From Marivita sp. XM-24bin2 (lineage in GTDB: Bacteria > Pseudomonadota > Alphaproteobacteria > Rhodobacterales > Rhodobacteraceae), in contig QCWH01000016.1 in assembly GCA_003149565.1 (NCBI GenBank), positions 1 to 64,000 on the forward strand: a stretch of 64,000 nt of DNA, written 5' to 3'. Positions within the stretch are counted from its first letter, which is position 1; every line of letters starts with the position of its first letter. The notes under the pieces were generated by a model that saw only the letters and a list, made by a program, of their open reading frames with translations, did not search any database and was not told the origin of the DNA. Of the stretch, positions 27,897-38,443 are shown in pieces. A program made the position numbers and the translations under genes.

Positions 27897-28044
27897 GAAA
27901 GGGCTCCCCTGTTCGGAACGTCATTTGCCAAACGCATACAGTCGTGCACCAGAGGTTTGGCGCAGTGAAACCGACACTTCCCGGCTAAACTGCGGCGGGG
28001 GCTCGATCACATTGACGCCAATCGGAAACAAGGCCGCGTTTGCG

Positions 28045-28641
28045 TTACGCCCGTGCCGTATCGAGATGCGGCCAAACCGGTTGATCCGGAATATGAAGGC
28101 GCACGGTGTCGCCAAGGCTCAATCGCCCTGGGCGTTCGACCCACGCAGTCACACCGCGGCGATTCTTGGCCGCGGATTTGAACAGTTTGCCCTTGCCCGG
28201 ATGGACCGCCTCAATCTCCCGCGCAGGCAGGTGGCAAGGCCGGTTTTCCATGTCGATGATCAGCGTGACGCCGTCCGGTCCTTGTAGCCGGGACGAAGGC
28301 GGCACCAATGAAAAATCCGGCATGCCCTCAATCACCAAGGTTGCCCCAAGCCAGACGGGATCGATTTGATCAAGTCCGATATCATTTGCGATTACGCTGA
28401 GTTCCTCGGCTGATACCACCGACAATTGTCGCACATTCGCAATCTCGGTTCCGCGTTTATATTGCGAGGTGACGCGACTGCAGGATGGGCGCGTGCGACC
28501 GGAATGCCTCTCGCCAACAGGGCCATCAAATCCAAGGTCCAGAAATTCGGTGCGCTCGGAAAGGATCGAGTCGCCTTCGTTGGGAACACGACCGATCCAA
28601 CGGATCTGGGCGGTGAAATCAGTGGGCTTTAAGGCGGGCAT
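28045..28641 (-). CDS. MOSC domain-containing protein
   Basis: The 198-residue protein fits the MOSC family, named from molybdenum cofactor sulfurase C-terminal domain, which is thought to handle sulfur or molybdopterin ligands. It contains the hallmark Cys in MENRPCHLPAREIE near 142 and the preceding GATLVIEG strand. YiiM-like relatives detoxify hydroxylated purines. The ATG has GGAG at eight bases. It is upstream of fhs with a 148-bp gap that holds the fhs promoter, otherwise featureless. Confidence 0.82.
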   Translation of the reverse strand: MPALKPTDFTAQIRWIGRVPNEGDSILSERTEFLDLGFDGPVGERHSGRTRPSCSRVTSQYKRGTEIANVRQLSVVSAEELSVIANDIGLDQIDPVWLGATLVIEGMPDFSLVPPSSRLQGPDGVTLIIDMENRPCHLPAREIEAVHPGKGKLFKSAAKNRRGVTAWVERPGRLSLGDTVRLHIPDQPVWPHLDTARA

Positions 28642-28717
28642 AGGAAGCACTCCGGAAGTTTGAGGCAATTGACCCCGATGCATCCGAAAGGACAACCCGA
28701 AACCTTCAGGCAAAAAG

Positions 28718-28747
28718 AAACCCCGGCACCGATGGGTGCCGGGGTTT
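28718..28747 (-). terminator. Intrinsic terminator of ftsH
   Basis: A strong 10-13-bp stem (28718-28730 with 28735-28747) and GATG loop are followed on the minus strand by TTTCTTTTT. It closes the long ruvC-to-ftsH block. Confidence 0.88.
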
Positions 28748-28767
28748 TCATTTAAGCCCAAAAGGCA

Positions 28768-30687
28768 TCAAGCGGTTGGTTCAGGTTCCAAATCGCCATC
28801 ATCCTTTCGCGCCTTCGGTTTGGATTTGGTCTTCGGGATAGCTGTGATACTCGGCTTGTCGGTTGCGTCACCTGATGCGTCATCATCACTTGAGTGAGGC
28901 GGCTCGCCCTTCATCACACGCTTGATTTCATCGCCGGTTAGCGTTTCGTATTCCAGCAATCCTTGTGCCAGGCGCTCCCACTCGTCTTTGCGCTCTGTCA
29001 GGATTGCGAAAGCACAATCATAGGCTTCTTGAATGAAGCGTTTCACCTCTTCTTCAATCAATTCCTTCGTGTTCGCAGACACCGAGAACCCGGCCGTGTT
29101 ACCGCTATAGCCCTCAGCCGCTTCGCGGTAGTCGATGTTGCCGACCTTGTCAGACATCCCCCACTGCAAAACCATTGCGCGCGCCAGAGCGGAGGCCTGT
29201 TGAATATCGCCCGCTGGACCATTCGACACATTCTCAGGACCGTATTTGATAATCTCGGCGGCCTTGCCCGCCATTGTCATGGCAAGCTTTTCTTCGCACT
29301 CGGATTTGTGCCAGTTCAGGCGATCAATCTCCGGCAACGACACCACCATACCCAGCGCACCACCGCGTGGGATGATCGTGGCCTTGTACACGGGATCACA
29401 CTGGGGCAGCGCCAAACCGACGACGGCATGGCCTGCCTCGTGATACGCGGTTTTCTCTTTCTGGTCCGGCGTCAAAACCATAGATCGGCGCTCCGCACCC
29501 ATCATGACCTTGTCCTTGGCGTTCTCGAAGTCTTCCATCGTGACAAAGCGGCGTCCCACCCGCGCCGCCATCAGCGCGGCCTCATTCACAAGGTTGGCAA
29601 GATCAGCGCCCGAGAACCCAGGCGTACCGCGTGCAATAATGCGCAAATCCACATCCGGTCCCAACGGCGTCTTGCGCGCATGAACACCCAAGATTTTCTC
29701 ACGCCCCTTGATGTCAGGATTGGGCACAGTGACCTGACGGTCGAAACGGCCTGGACGCAGCAGAGCGGGGTCAAGCACATCACGCCGGTTGGTCGCGGCG
29801 ACGATGATCACGCCTTCATTGGCCTCGAACCCGTCCATCTCGACAAGCAACTGGTTGAGCGTCTGCTCACGCTCGTCGTTGCCGCCCCCATAGCCTGCAC
29901 CGCGCGCACGCCCCACGGCATCGATCTCGTCGATAAACACGATACAGGGCGCATTCTTCTTTGCCTGCTCGAACATGTCGCGGACACGGCTCGCCCCGAC
30001 ACCTACAAACATTTCAACGAAGTCCGAACCGGAAATCGTGAAGAATGGAACGCCAGCTTCACCCGCGATAGCACGCGCCAGCAAGGTCTTACCCGTGCCT
30101 GGAGGACCCACGAGCAGTGCGCCTTTCGGGATTTTGCCGCCAAGCCGCGAGAATTTCTGAGGGTTGCGCAGAAACTCGACGATTTCACCAAGTTCGTCCT
30201 TGGCTTCGTCAATGCCAGCGACGTCATCAAACGTCACGCGCCCATGCTTTTCGGTCAAAAGCTTGGCCTTGGACTTGCCAAAGCCCATAGCGCCGCCTTT
30301 GCCGCCACCCTGCATGCGGTTCATGAAATAGATCCACACACCGATAAGAAGCAGGAAAGGCAAGAGGCTCAGAAGGAATGACTGAAAGCCTGACTGTTGC
30401 TGTTGCTCTGCGCGGATCGGAACCTCGTTCGAGATCAGCAGGTCGGTGATGGTCGCGTCTTCCGGTTTGATGGTCACGTAGTCTTGGCCATCGGTGCTGC
30501 GAAAGCGCACCTGCTCTCCATCCAGTGTCACCGAACTGACCGTGTCGTTTTCAACCGCCGAAACGAAATCCGAATAACTGATTTCGCGGCTCTGAAGTGT
30601 GTTTCCACCACCTGAAAAGATATTGAACAGAGCAAGGATCAGCAGGAAGAGGACGACCCAAAAGGCGATATTTCGTGCGTTGCCCAA
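28768..30687 (-). CDS. ftsH: ATP-dependent zinc metalloprotease FtsH
   Basis: FtsH is the hexameric membrane-bound AAA+ protease that removes misfolded membrane proteins and regulators. The 639-residue product has two N-terminal membrane segments (about 6-23 and 105-123). The AAA domain has Walker A GPPGTGKT near 197 and the SRH region, and the peptidase motif HEAGHAVVG lies near 416. The C-terminus is a low-complexity charged tail. It lies last in the tol-pal-tilS block, 78 bp from tilS, with its own candidate promoter. Confidence 0.98.
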   Translation of the reverse strand: MGNARNIAFWVVLFLLILALFNIFSGGGNTLQSREISYSDFVSAVENDTVSSVTLDGEQVRFRSTDGQDYVTIKPEDATITDLLISNEVPIRAEQQQQSGFQSFLLSLLPFLLLIGVWIYFMNRMQGGGKGGAMGFGKSKAKLLTEKHGRVTFDDVAGIDEAKDELGEIVEFLRNPQKFSRLGGKIPKGALLVGPPGTGKTLLARAIAGEAGVPFFTISGSDFVEMFVGVGASRVRDMFEQAKKNAPCIVFIDEIDAVGRARGAGYGGGNDEREQTLNQLLVEMDGFEANEGVIIVAATNRRDVLDPALLRPGRFDRQVTVPNPDIKGREKILGVHARKTPLGPDVDLRIIARGTPGFSGADLANLVNEAALMAARVGRRFVTMEDFENAKDKVMMGAERRSMVLTPDQKEKTAYHEAGHAVVGLALPQCDPVYKATIIPRGGALGMVVSLPEIDRLNWHKSECEEKLAMTMAGKAAEIIKYGPENVSNGPAGDIQQASALARAMVLQWGMSDKVGNIDYREAAEGYSGNTAGFSVSANTKELIEEEVKRFIQEAYDCAFAILTERKDEWERLAQGLLEYETLTGDEIKRVMKGEPPHSSDDDASGDATDKPSITAIPKTKSKPKARKDDGDLEPEPTA

Positions 30688-30741
30688 GGAAATTTCTCCT
30701 GAATTTGACAGGGGCGAACAGGCCCGCGTCTCTTGCCGTAT

Positions 30742-30769
30742 AACATAGACATGCGTGGGCCGTGTTCAA
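30742..30769 (-). promoter_or_regulatory. Candidate promoter of ftsH
   Basis: On the minus strand TTGAAC (30764-30769) and TATGTT (30742-30747) are spaced 16 bp, about 55 bp before the ftsH start. The TTGAA element also resembles a heat-shock sigma-32 -35 box. It overlaps the tilS stop. Confidence 0.35.
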
Positions 30770-32121
30770 TGCGAAAGACAAAATGCCTCAAATCCGCGGT
30801 CGGGCTGACCAAGTACGAACCTCTGCGTTGCCATTTCAGGCCCAAATCGCAACTGGGGACATGCCAGAAGACGGGAGCCTGACCACACTGACGGCATGGC
30901 GAGCGCGGCACGAAAGGGAATTGTCAGACGGGAACGATCGGCGATCTGTCGCCACCCCTCCTCGCCCAGGGCTTTGACCCGTGCATCTTCAGGAAAGCAC
31001 CCTCCTGGGTCAGACAACAGCCATTGATCGTCCCAAAGCGTGTTGAGCGGCTGGACGTGATCCGCAATGGCCGCAGGTTCGCGCGAAATCCGTATATGTG
31101 TCTTTTCAACCAAGACCTCTGCCCCGTGCAGTGTGCCGCCCGCTCCGGACAGGATCTGATCGAGCAGTACCTCGGTTGATGCCGCCCGTGGGCGATATTC
31201 TGACGCCGTGACATAGCGCAGCCCGGCTGTGAGCAATCGCATTTGTGTCTCGTTATCCAACTTGGCAAAACCATCACGTTCGATGCGCACCTGTCCCGCA
31301 GCTGCATCAGATGACAAAGCGCGGACCGTATCGACCAGTCGGGCCGTCAGTCCCGCACGCGCCCGGGCCATTCGACGTGCCGTGTTCGACAAGTCTTCAC
31401 TGCTAAGTCCCTCGTCGCGAAACAGGTTTAGAAGGTGCCGCACGCGCACTCGGTCGTAATCGCGGTTGTCATTTGTCGGATCATCAACCCAGCGCCCTTT
31501 CAGCACCGTCAAATAATGCCGAAGTTCCCTGCGCTCCATGTCGAGGCACGGGCGCAGAACCTGGTATCCAGATCGGACGTTAAGACGGGACGGGGCGTCG
31601 CCAGTCATCTGATCTGCCGAAAGCACCGGCACGTCCACCGCATACGGCGCGACATACCGCGCTGCAGACATTCCGGACAAACCGTCCACGCCCGAGCCGC
31701 GCATCAGTCGCATGAGTACCGTTTCGGCCTGATCGTCCTGCGTGTGCGCAAACAACACATGGCGGAGGTCACCGCGCCAGCGATCTATAAGAGACAAACG
31801 GGCGTCACGCGCTGAAGCCTGAACATTCCCGGCGCCGTCCCAGTGCCACCGCACCGTTGCATGTGGCCATCCAAGTGCCGTGCATTCTTGGGCGACCATG
31901 TCTGCCTCATGCGCGCTTTCGGGACGCAGCCCGTGATCGATGGTCACGACCCAAAGCCGCACCCCGTATGTGTGGGTCCAATTATGGGCAAGGTACAGCA
32001 TTGCCATGCTGTCACCGCCACCAGACACAGCGAGCCCGATTTCAGAAGGAAATTCGGGACCAAGCAGTTGGCCCATTGCCTCTGCGAACCGCTCTGCAAG
32101 CGGTGCTTTGTTCACTGGCAC
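30766..32121 (-). CDS. tilS: tRNA(Ile)-lysidine synthetase
   Basis: TilS converts the wobble C of the AUA-reading tRNA-Ile to lysidine. The 451-residue product has the PP-loop ATP motif SGGGDSMA near 33 and the HTQDDQAETVLMRLMRGSG motif near 125. It overlaps the end of cpoB by ten bp, so translation is coupled. Confidence 0.95.
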   Translation of the reverse strand: MPVNKAPLAERFAEAMGQLLGPEFPSEIGLAVSGGGDSMAMLYLAHNWTHTYGVRLWVVTIDHGLRPESAHEADMVAQECTALGWPHATVRWHWDGAGNVQASARDARLSLIDRWRGDLRHVLFAHTQDDQAETVLMRLMRGSGVDGLSGMSAARYVAPYAVDVPVLSADQMTGDAPSRLNVRSGYQVLRPCLDMERRELRHYLTVLKGRWVDDPTNDNRDYDRVRVRHLLNLFRDEGLSSEDLSNTARRMARARAGLTARLVDTVRALSSDAAAGQVRIERDGFAKLDNETQMRLLTAGLRYVTASEYRPRAASTEVLLDQILSGAGGTLHGAEVLVEKTHIRISREPAAIADHVQPLNTLWDDQWLLSDPGGCFPEDARVKALGEEGWRQIADRSRLTIPFRAALAMPSVWSGSRLLACPQLRFGPEMATQRFVLGQPDRGFEAFCLSH

Positions 32122-32930
32122 CCAAACCGGGTTTTCGCGGCCGCAGCCTCTGCAATTGCCTCGCTGCTGCCCGGATATCGCCCTGCCACTTCGTCGAGAG
32201 TGACACAGGCCTCTGCCAAATTACCCAGATCCCCCAAAGCCGCTCCAAGACGCCAGAGCGCCTCTGGCCCGGCAGAATCGTCCGGATAGCCTGCGTAAGC
32301 GTCGAGATAGCGGCGCGCAGCGTCTCGCGTGTTGCCAAGACCTTCCAAAGCGCGCCCTTCACGGACGAGCGCCTTGGCCTCTAGCGGTCCGCCCGGATAG
32401 GTCTCGCGAAAGGCCGCAAACTGGTCTGCGGCGGATTGAAAGTCACCTTGGGCGAGCGCCTCCTCGGCTCGCCGAAAGTCTGTTTCTTCGCCAACCGCAA
32501 GTTCTGTTCCAACAGAGCTAGGCGCCGGTTGTGGTGTCGGCGATGTCTGAGCGCCAACCTCACCACCCAATGTCGGCACCTGACCGATCGCGCCGATATC
32601 GCAGCCTTCTTCCAGTTCGCACACTCGAAATTCCAGATCACCAAGACGCCGGGCCCCGTCTTCGGCCACACGACTGACACGAAACTCAAGCTCTTCCGTT
32701 TTGGAAGTCAGGCGCTGCAGCTCGCTTTCGATCGCATTGATACGGTCCAGAGCACCGGGTGGCAGTGCCACCGCAGATGCACCAGTCGTGCTCAGCTCGC
32801 GCTTGAGCCTTTGCAGCTCGACAAACAGGATCGACATGTCTTGCCGAATATCGGCAAGCGTTTCCTGCGCTTGCCCCGCGATTGGGGCCAAAGCCAGCGT
32901 ACAACTCAATAGCAGTGCTCTAAGTCGCAT
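32112..32930 (-). CDS. cpoB: CpoB/YbgF, Tol-Pal coordinator with TPR domain
   Basis: CpoB is a periplasmic protein coordinating peptidoglycan synthesis and outer-membrane constriction via Tol. The 272-residue product has a signal peptide (ending AGQA-Q), an N-terminal coiled coil (about 25-95) that trimerises, a Pro/Thr linker, and a C-terminal TPR region with the RAEEALAQGDFQSAADQFAAF repeat, split here, and others. It follows pal directly. Confidence 0.93.
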   Translation of the reverse strand: MRLRALLLSCTLALAPIAGQAQETLADIRQDMSILFVELQRLKRELSTTGASAVALPPGALDRINAIESELQRLTSKTEELEFRVSRVAEDGARRLGDLEFRVCELEEGCDIGAIGQVPTLGGEVGAQTSPTPQPAPSSVGTELAVGEETDFRRAEEALAQGDFQSAADQFAAFRETYPGGPLEAKALVREGRALEGLGNTRDAARRYLDAYAGYPDDSAGPEALWRLGAALGDLGNLAEACVTLDEVAGRYPGSSEAIAEAAAAKTRFGCQ

Positions 32931-32941
32931 CGAACTCTCCG

Positions 32942-33460
32942 TCAGCCCGTCACCCCGGCTGAGATGATCGTCACAGCCCGCCGGTTCTTGGCATAACACG
33001 ATTCATCCGAGCAGATTTCAATCGGACGTTCCTTGCCATAACTGACGAACCGCAGACGGTTTGCCGGGACACCCTGCGCAATGAGGTATTCCATCACCGC
33101 ATTCGCGCGGCGAGCGCCTAGTGCAAGGTTATACGCGCGCGTACCTTGTTCATCTGCATGGCCTTCAATTACGGCATTATAGTCGGCATTGGTCAGCAGC
33201 CATTGCACCTGACCATCAAGCGTTGCCCGCGCGGTGGGGCTCAGCGAGGACTGATCCACTGCAAAGAGCACCCGATCGCCAATCGTTTGCTGGAAATACG
33301 CAGGGGAACTTGGGTCGCTGGCGCTACCTGCAACAAAGCCGCCAGCGTTGCCAGTGGCCGCGTTCAGATCGACCGCGCCATTGTCGAAGCGGTTGGCATT
33401 GGTACAGGCCGACACGGCGAGACCGGCCATCAGCATTGTCAGTTTTGCGGAGAGTCGCAT
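32942..33460 (-). CDS. pal: Peptidoglycan-associated lipoprotein Pal
   Basis: Pal is the outer-membrane lipoprotein that grips peptidoglycan and TolB. The 172-residue product has a lipobox LAVSAC (Cys19) and an OmpA-like domain with IEGHADEQGTRAYNLALG near 98-115 and the RANAVMEYL helix. It lies between tolB and cpoB. Confidence 0.97.
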   Translation of the reverse strand: MRLSAKLTMLMAGLAVSACTNANRFDNGAVDLNAATGNAGGFVAGSASDPSSPAYFQQTIGDRVLFAVDQSSLSPTARATLDGQVQWLLTNADYNAVIEGHADEQGTRAYNLALGARRANAVMEYLIAQGVPANRLRFVSYGKERPIEICSDESCYAKNRRAVTIISAGVTG

Positions 33461-33580
33461 TGGATATCCTGCTCTTTTATAATTGATCCGAAATTACCAC
33501 AGCCATCACGTCAAGCCTAGTCACCTGAGACACGGCTGTGGAACCGGCGCGGAAAAAGCGTAACGTCATGTACGGACTTG

Positions 33581-34906
33581 TCACTGGAGGGGCCCCCAGC
33601 TTGGGTCAGACGCGCCTTCAGGTGTACGCACCCGCTTTAAGTTCCGACCGGAAATATCGACCGTGTAAAGCGAAGACGAGCCCTGAGCGCCCTGAGTTTC
33701 GCGCGCAAACATGATCACACGCCCATTCGGTGCCCATGTCGGACCCTCGTCAAGGAAGGATGCTGTCAGCAGCCGCTCTTCCGACCCGTCGGTTCGCATC
33801 ACTCCAATATGAAACCGTCCCGCGTTCTGCTTTGTGAATGCGATCATGTCGCCGCGCGGAGACCAAACCGGCGTGGAATATCGACCTTGCCCAAAACTGA
33901 TCCGACGCGCCTCGCCACCCGACGCAGGCATGACGTACAATTGCTGGGTTCCCGACCGGTCGCTTTCGAACACGATCTGGCTGCCGTCCGGCGAATAGCT
34001 CGGAGCGGTTTCGATCGATGGCGCACTGGTTAGCTGCCGCACGCCGCCGCTGGCTATGTCCATCGCCCAGATGTCGGTGTTCGAGCCTTGCGTCAGGGAA
34101 TAGACCACTGTCTGCCCGTTTGGCGCAAATCTAGGCGCAAAGCTCATGACACCATCCTGGCCTTGTATAATACGGCTCTGGACGGTGCCGACTTCGAGAA
34201 CATGCACACGCGGCATGCCGGTCTCGTAGCTGGTGTAGAGGACCCGCTGCCCGTCTTCAGAGAACCGCGGAGCCAGAACAAGCGCATTACCGCCTGTGAG
34301 ATACTGAACGTTCGCACCGTCGTAATCCATCACCGCAAGGCGCTTGGCCCGCTGATCCTTGGGTCCGCTTTCCGACACGAATACCACGCGGCTGTCGAAA
34401 TAGCCGCTCTCGCCCGTGATCCGACTATAAACCTGATCGGCAACCTTATGCGCCATCCGACGCCAGCCATCGGCTGTTCCTGCGAATTGCATGCCCTGTC
34501 CCAGTTCGGTGCCGGCGAAAACGTCCCAGACACGGAACTTGACCACGACCCGGTTTCCATCGGAGCTGACCGCTCCGGTAATCAGCGCCTGAGCATTGAT
34601 CGCTTTCCAATCTGCAAACTGCACCGGACTGCCGAAGCTGGTGATCTGGCTGATATGCGCCTCCCGCGGCACTTCGCGGAAGAGGCCACTTCCAGTGAGG
34701 TCATCCGCAACCACCCGCGCAATCCGCTGCGCCATGTCTCTTGCGGCCGCGCTTTCAGCAACAAAATCCGGAACGGCGTAAGGCAGCGGTTCAATCACGC
34801 CTTCGGTGATCTCGATCCTCAGAGGTCCGCTCTGGGCCAAAAGAACGGATGGCGCACTGACCGCCATAAGCAAAACAGCCAACAGTGATGCTAAAACCTG
34901 CTTCAT
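33581..34906 (-). CDS. tolB: Tol-Pal system beta-propeller protein TolB
   Basis: TolB is the periplasmic beta-propeller that links Pal to TolA. The 441-residue product has a signal peptide (ending LLAQ), an N-terminal alpha/beta domain and repeated SPDG/APNG-type propeller blades (for example [15 protein letters not shown]). Its ATG overlaps the tolA stop by four bp; an upstream in-frame extension is the tolA end. Confidence 0.97.
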   Translation of the reverse strand: MKQVLASLLAVLLMAVSAPSVLLAQSGPLRIEITEGVIEPLPYAVPDFVAESAAARDMAQRIARVVADDLTGSGLFREVPREAHISQITSFGSPVQFADWKAINAQALITGAVSSDGNRVVVKFRVWDVFAGTELGQGMQFAGTADGWRRMAHKVADQVYSRITGESGYFDSRVVFVSESGPKDQRAKRLAVMDYDGANVQYLTGGNALVLAPRFSEDGQRVLYTSYETGMPRVHVLEVGTVQSRIIQGQDGVMSFAPRFAPNGQTVVYSLTQGSNTDIWAMDIASGGVRQLTSAPSIETAPSYSPDGSQIVFESDRSGTQQLYVMPASGGEARRISFGQGRYSTPVWSPRGDMIAFTKQNAGRFHIGVMRTDGSEERLLTASFLDEGPTWAPNGRVIMFARETQGAQGSSSLYTVDISGRNLKRVRTPEGASDPSWGPLQ

Positions 34907-36036
34907 CGGATCCTCATACTCTCGGGGTTGAACGTCATCTCGACGGTCTTCCACTGATCAAACTTTTCCGGCGGCAGATTATACCCGTCGCCCTGACACC
35001 GCAAAATTGCCCGTCGTGCGGCCTGAAACGCGGTCTCGATTGCCGTGCCGCTCCCTCCCTCCGAAGACAGCATGCGCAACGATGAATTCACGACACGCCC
35101 GGATCGATCCATATCGAATCCCACAGTGACGGTGACATTGGCGGCTTGCGAGCCGACATCGACAACCCAACACTCCTGAACCGCAATTCGAAAACCGTCG
35201 GTTTCGCCCTGGGTGAGCGGAGGGCCGCTTGCTGCAGCGGTGCTCGCACCTGCCAGCGCTTCTTCCAAAGCTCCGGCAATCGCCGACGCCGTGGCGTCTG
35301 CCGAGGACTCCTCCTCCGCAGGGTCAGTTACTGGCTCCTCTGACGGATCAGGCGTTGTTTCTGCCGTTTGCTGTGGCGCAGGCGCGGGACGGTTCGGGCG
35401 CGACTGTGGTCGCACGGACGCGCTTGGCGCGCGGGCAGGTTCTTCTGCTTCGGTCACGATCTCAGTTGTGGCAGCTTCGGGCGCTGTGGCTTGCTGTTCT
35501 TCCGTCTCCGTCACATCAGGCGTCTCGGACTGCTCCACAGTCTCCTGTACCTCGGGGGCAACTTCGGCCTCCGGCTCGGGCTGTGGTACCGCTTCCGGAG
35601 CAACGCGCGGTGCGGGTCGCGGGATCGGGCGCAAGGCCACATCCGGCGCTTCAACTTCTGGCGCTGGCTCCGGCGCAGGCGGCTGCGGCAGCGTCTCCAC
35701 AACCTCGGGCTCTGGCTCGGGCAAAACCGGTCGCGGCACCGGATCAGGTTCCGCGCGCTCAGGCTCGGCCGGTTCGGGAAGTGGGGTTGGCTGAACCTCG
35801 CTCACAGGAGGTTCCGGAGGCTGCGTATCGATATCAGGCTGCGGCAAAGCCGCCGGTTCTGCACCCAATTGCGGGGCCGTTTGCGGTTGCATCATGGCTG
35901 CGAACTGCGCCTCGGAAATCACCGACACCTCGGCCACCTGAACTTCTGGAGGGTCACTCCGAAACATGCCGCCGAACAACGCCCAGAGGATCAGAATCCC
36001 ATGCGCGCCTCCCGAGATATAATGGCCTGTATGCAC
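34903..36036 (-). CDS. tolA: Cell-envelope protein TolA
   Basis: TolA spans the periplasm from TolQR to TolB/Pal. The 377-residue product has one N-terminal membrane segment (about 6-23), a long Pro/Glu/Ala/Val-rich spacer (about 45-250), and a small C-terminal domain. In enterobacteria the TolA spacer is a long helix; the Pro-rich version here is typical of alphaproteobacteria. It overlaps tolB by four bp. Confidence 0.9.
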   Translation of the reverse strand: MHTGHYISGGAHGILILWALFGGMFRSDPPEVQVAEVSVISEAQFAAMMQPQTAPQLGAEPAALPQPDIDTQPPEPPVSEVQPTPLPEPAEPERAEPDPVPRPVLPEPEPEVVETLPQPPAPEPAPEVEAPDVALRPIPRPAPRVAPEAVPQPEPEAEVAPEVQETVEQSETPDVTETEEQQATAPEAATTEIVTEAEEPARAPSASVRPQSRPNRPAPAPQQTAETTPDPSEEPVTDPAEEESSADATASAIAGALEEALAGASTAAASGPPLTQGETDGFRIAVQECWVVDVGSQAANVTVTVGFDMDRSGRVVNSSLRMLSSEGGSGTAIETAFQAARRAILRCQGDGYNLPPEKFDQWKTVEMTFNPESMRIR

Positions 36037-36044
36037 CGCGCGCC

Positions 36045-36512
36045 TCAGCCATCCGACCCGTCAAGCACAGGACCGCCTGTGTCGGTAACCAACCCAATGG
36101 AGCTGAACCCACCTGCATTCAGCGCGCCCATGACCTGGGCGACGACCTCGTAGGTGACGGTGCCGTCAGCCCGCAGGAAAACACGGTCGTCAGACCGCTC
36201 TGCAGCAATGGCGCGCAACCGCGCAACAAGGTCTTCGCGCGGAACTTCGGTGTTCTGGATCGATACCGCACCATCCGCCGAGATCGTCACTGTTAGAGGC
36301 TCCTCGGTCTCGGACGGCAAAGCCGACGCCGCGGTTTTAGGCAATTCCACAGGCACCCCGACAGTCAGCAAAGGCGCGGCCACCATGAAGATGATCAAAA
36401 GCACCATCATAACGTCGACAAATGGTGTGACGTTGATCTCGGACATGGGCACCGCGCGACCCTTACGCCGCCTGCGTCCGCCTCCGCCTGACTTTACGAC
36501 GCCGCCACCCAT
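36045..36512 (-). CDS. tolR: TolR, ExbD-family proton-channel subunit
   Basis: TolR is the second component of the proton-driven TolQR motor. The 155-residue product has a basic, Gly-rich N-terminus, then the SEINVTPFVDVMMVLLIIFM membrane segment with the proton-relaying Asp (near residue 33), followed by a periplasmic domain. It is three bp after tolQ. Confidence 0.96.
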   Translation of the reverse strand: MGGGVVKSGGGGRRRRKGRAVPMSEINVTPFVDVMMVLLIIFMVAAPLLTVGVPVELPKTAASALPSETEEPLTVTISADGAVSIQNTEVPREDLVARLRAIAAERSDDRVFLRADGTVTYEVVAQVMGALNAGGFSSIGLVTDTGGPVLDGSDG

Positions 36513-36515
36513 CGC

Positions 36516-37211
36516 TCAGCTGTCCAACTGACGGCTGAGAATGGTCGAGAACTCATCGGCAAAGGACTCGTAGCCCGCCAGAATGCGATCACTGTCCGCG
36601 GACAATTTGTTGTAGAACACGACCGCCGGAATCGCCGCAAGAAGGCCCAAGCCTGTCGCCAGCAGCGCTTCGGCAATACCGGGAGCGACAACCACAAGCG
36701 ATGTATTCTGCTGCTGCGCGATCTCGACGAAGGCGTGCATGATGCCCCAAACCGTACCGAATAGACCGACAAAAGGCGCGACGGACCCCACTGTCGCAAG
36801 AACTGCAAGGTTCTTCTGAAGGTCCTCGGCCTCCTTCTGAATGGCCACGTCCATCGACCGATCAATCCGCGCATGCGCGCCAGCGATCAAACCGCCATCG
36901 TCGCGATGCGACCGTCGCCACTCCGTCATTCCCGCGGCGAAAACCCGCTTGGCCCGACCTCCCGGCTCTGGACCAATCTCATCAAAAAGCTCGTCCAGAG
37001 GTTCACCCGACCAGAACGCACGGTCGAACTCCGCAGCCTCTGCCCGTGCCTTCCTATAGGCGATGAGTTTTTCGAAGATGATAGCCCACGCCCAGAACGA
37101 CGCGAGCATCAAGAGGATCATAACGATCTTTACTGTCAGGGTCGCACGCGCGAAGAGACCCCACATGGAGAAATCAATCTCCTGCGCCAGCGCAAGTGTT
37201 TCTGCTTCCAT
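36516..37211 (-). CDS. tolQ: TolQ, MotA/ExbB-family proton-channel subunit
   Basis: TolQ is the channel subunit of the inner-membrane motor energising TolA. The 231-residue product has three membrane segments (about 18-38, 135-155 and 168-190) and the conserved APFVGLFGTVWGIMHAF segment. The ATG chosen follows an AGGCAG site; upstream in-frame codons read into the leader. The 117 bp before it hold only the promoter region. Confidence 0.96.
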   Translation of the reverse strand: MEAETLALAQEIDFSMWGLFARATLTVKIVMILLMLASFWAWAIIFEKLIAYRKARAEAAEFDRAFWSGEPLDELFDEIGPEPGGRAKRVFAAGMTEWRRSHRDDGGLIAGAHARIDRSMDVAIQKEAEDLQKNLAVLATVGSVAPFVGLFGTVWGIMHAFVEIAQQQNTSLVVVAPGIAEALLATGLGLLAAIPAVVFYNKLSADSDRILAGYESFADEFSTILSRQLDS

Positions 37212-37328
37212 CTGCCTGCTCTTTAGCCGGTTGGCCCGTATTGTCTGGGCTCTGATTATCCCACTCAATACCGCAATTGCCGGGGAAACGCCAACACAAT
37301 GGCGTCATAACCCGCGCAATGACCCAGT

Positions 37329-37718
37329 CTAGTGGATGCGACGGCGGATATTCGCCGGAAGTCGTGCCGGCGCGCCCCCCTCGCCGATACAAACAACCGT
37401 TACCTCGGCCTGAAACAGCAGATCATCCCCACGCACAACCTCTTGTGACATAATCAACCTCACCCCCGTGACCGCTTTCACGACAGTGCGGACCAAAAGT
37501 TCATCATCGAATTTCGCAGGTTTGAGATAGTCGGCCTCAACCCGGCGCACCACGAAAACCACCCCGTCGTCTTCGCGCATCAGGTTCTGGTCGACACCCA
37601 GCGAACGTACCCAGTCCGAACGGGCCCGTTCGATGTAGCGCAGGTAGTTGGCGTAGTAGACGATCCCGCCCATATCGGTGTCTTCGTAATAGACCCGGAC
37701 CGGCAATTCATGGACCAT
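37329..37718 (-). CDS. ybgC: YbgC, acyl-CoA thioesterase of the Tol-Pal operon
   Basis: YbgC is a hotdog-fold acyl-CoA thioesterase usually first in the tol-pal cluster. The 129-residue product has the diagnostic VYYEDTDMGGIVYYANYLRY motif with the catalytic Asp near 16. Its ATG shares one base with the stop of the upstream hypothetical gene, so the two are coupled. Confidence 0.95.
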   Translation of the reverse strand: MVHELPVRVYYEDTDMGGIVYYANYLRYIERARSDWVRSLGVDQNLMREDDGVVFVVRRVEADYLKPAKFDDELLVRTVVKAVTGVRLIMSQEVVRGDDLLFQAEVTVVCIGEGGAPARLPANIRRRIH

Positions 37719-38359
37719 CAGCTCACACTCCCCTGCGCGACCTGCATGCGCGCGGCAAGACGCAGAGCATGGCTCGGATCCTCCGACATCACCGGCATGA
37801 CCGGATCATAGGCCGCACGGATCAAGGCACCGATCTCGGGTCGCAAGACCACGCGCCCATCCTCAAGCCGACCGAGCGGCGACCGGTCAGAGAAGGCAAG
37901 ATCGGACCACAGGACCATCGACTGCACGACCTGGCTCAAGGCCAGTGTCTCGGCGGGCTGTGCCGACAGCACGTCATCCATGCGCAGGAATATAAAGCAG
38001 GCTTTGATGGCTCCTGCCTCATCGAAGCGAAACACCCGGTATTGATTGGCCTCCGCCTCTGACAACCGCGTGACCAAGGGTGCCAAACCATCAATCAGGC
38101 GGTCCAGATCAGGAACCTCTAAAAGCTCCGCCCAATCCCGGAAGAAAAACACCATGACATTGGTGCCAAGCTCGGGGTCTGTTTCCACCATCTGATGACC
38201 TGCCATCGCACAGACCGCTTCCAACGCACCTTTCACCACGCCAAGCGTCGCATCATCGACACCGAAGACGATCGGAGCGATCGGACGTCCCCAACGTGCA
38301 AAAAGGTATGATCCATCAGACCGCTTGAAAAACCGCTCAACCTCGGCTGCATCCATCAT
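37718..38359 (-). CDS. Conserved hypothetical protein between ruvB and ybgC
   Basis: About 213 residues with no signal peptide or membrane segment. It is moderately acidic. Recognisable runs are MVFFFRDWAELLEVPDL and RFDEAGAIKACFIFLRMDD. I do not recognise a named domain. Two adjacent ATG codons (38359 and 38356) both follow GGAG; the downstream one has better spacing. It is translationally coupled to ybgC and lies in the ruv-tol block, so a role linked to envelope or division is possible but unproven. Confidence 0.85.
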   Translation of the reverse strand: MMDAAEVERFFKRSDGSYLFARWGRPIAPIVFGVDDATLGVVKGALEAVCAMAGHQMVETDPELGTNVMVFFFRDWAELLEVPDLDRLIDGLAPLVTRLSEAEANQYRVFRFDEAGAIKACFIFLRMDDVLSAQPAETLALSQVVQSMVLWSDLAFSDRSPLGRLEDGRVVLRPEIGALIRAAYDPVMPVMSEDPSHALRLAARMQVAQGSVS

Positions 38360-38443
38360 GAGGCTCCGACCCCCTGCTTCTTCTTTTTGCAAATATGCAG
38401 TCACGACCTCTGGCACAGCGTGTCCGGTCCGACAAGGGCGCTG

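Noticed and set aside
27921..28115. A 64-residue frame between fhs and the MOSC gene
   Set aside because: It overlaps the end of the MOSC gene, has no ribosome-binding site or domain, and lies in the fhs promoter region.
28963..30381. A 472-residue open frame opposite ftsH
   Set aside because: Antisense shadow of ftsH; no recognisable domain and no ribosome-binding site.
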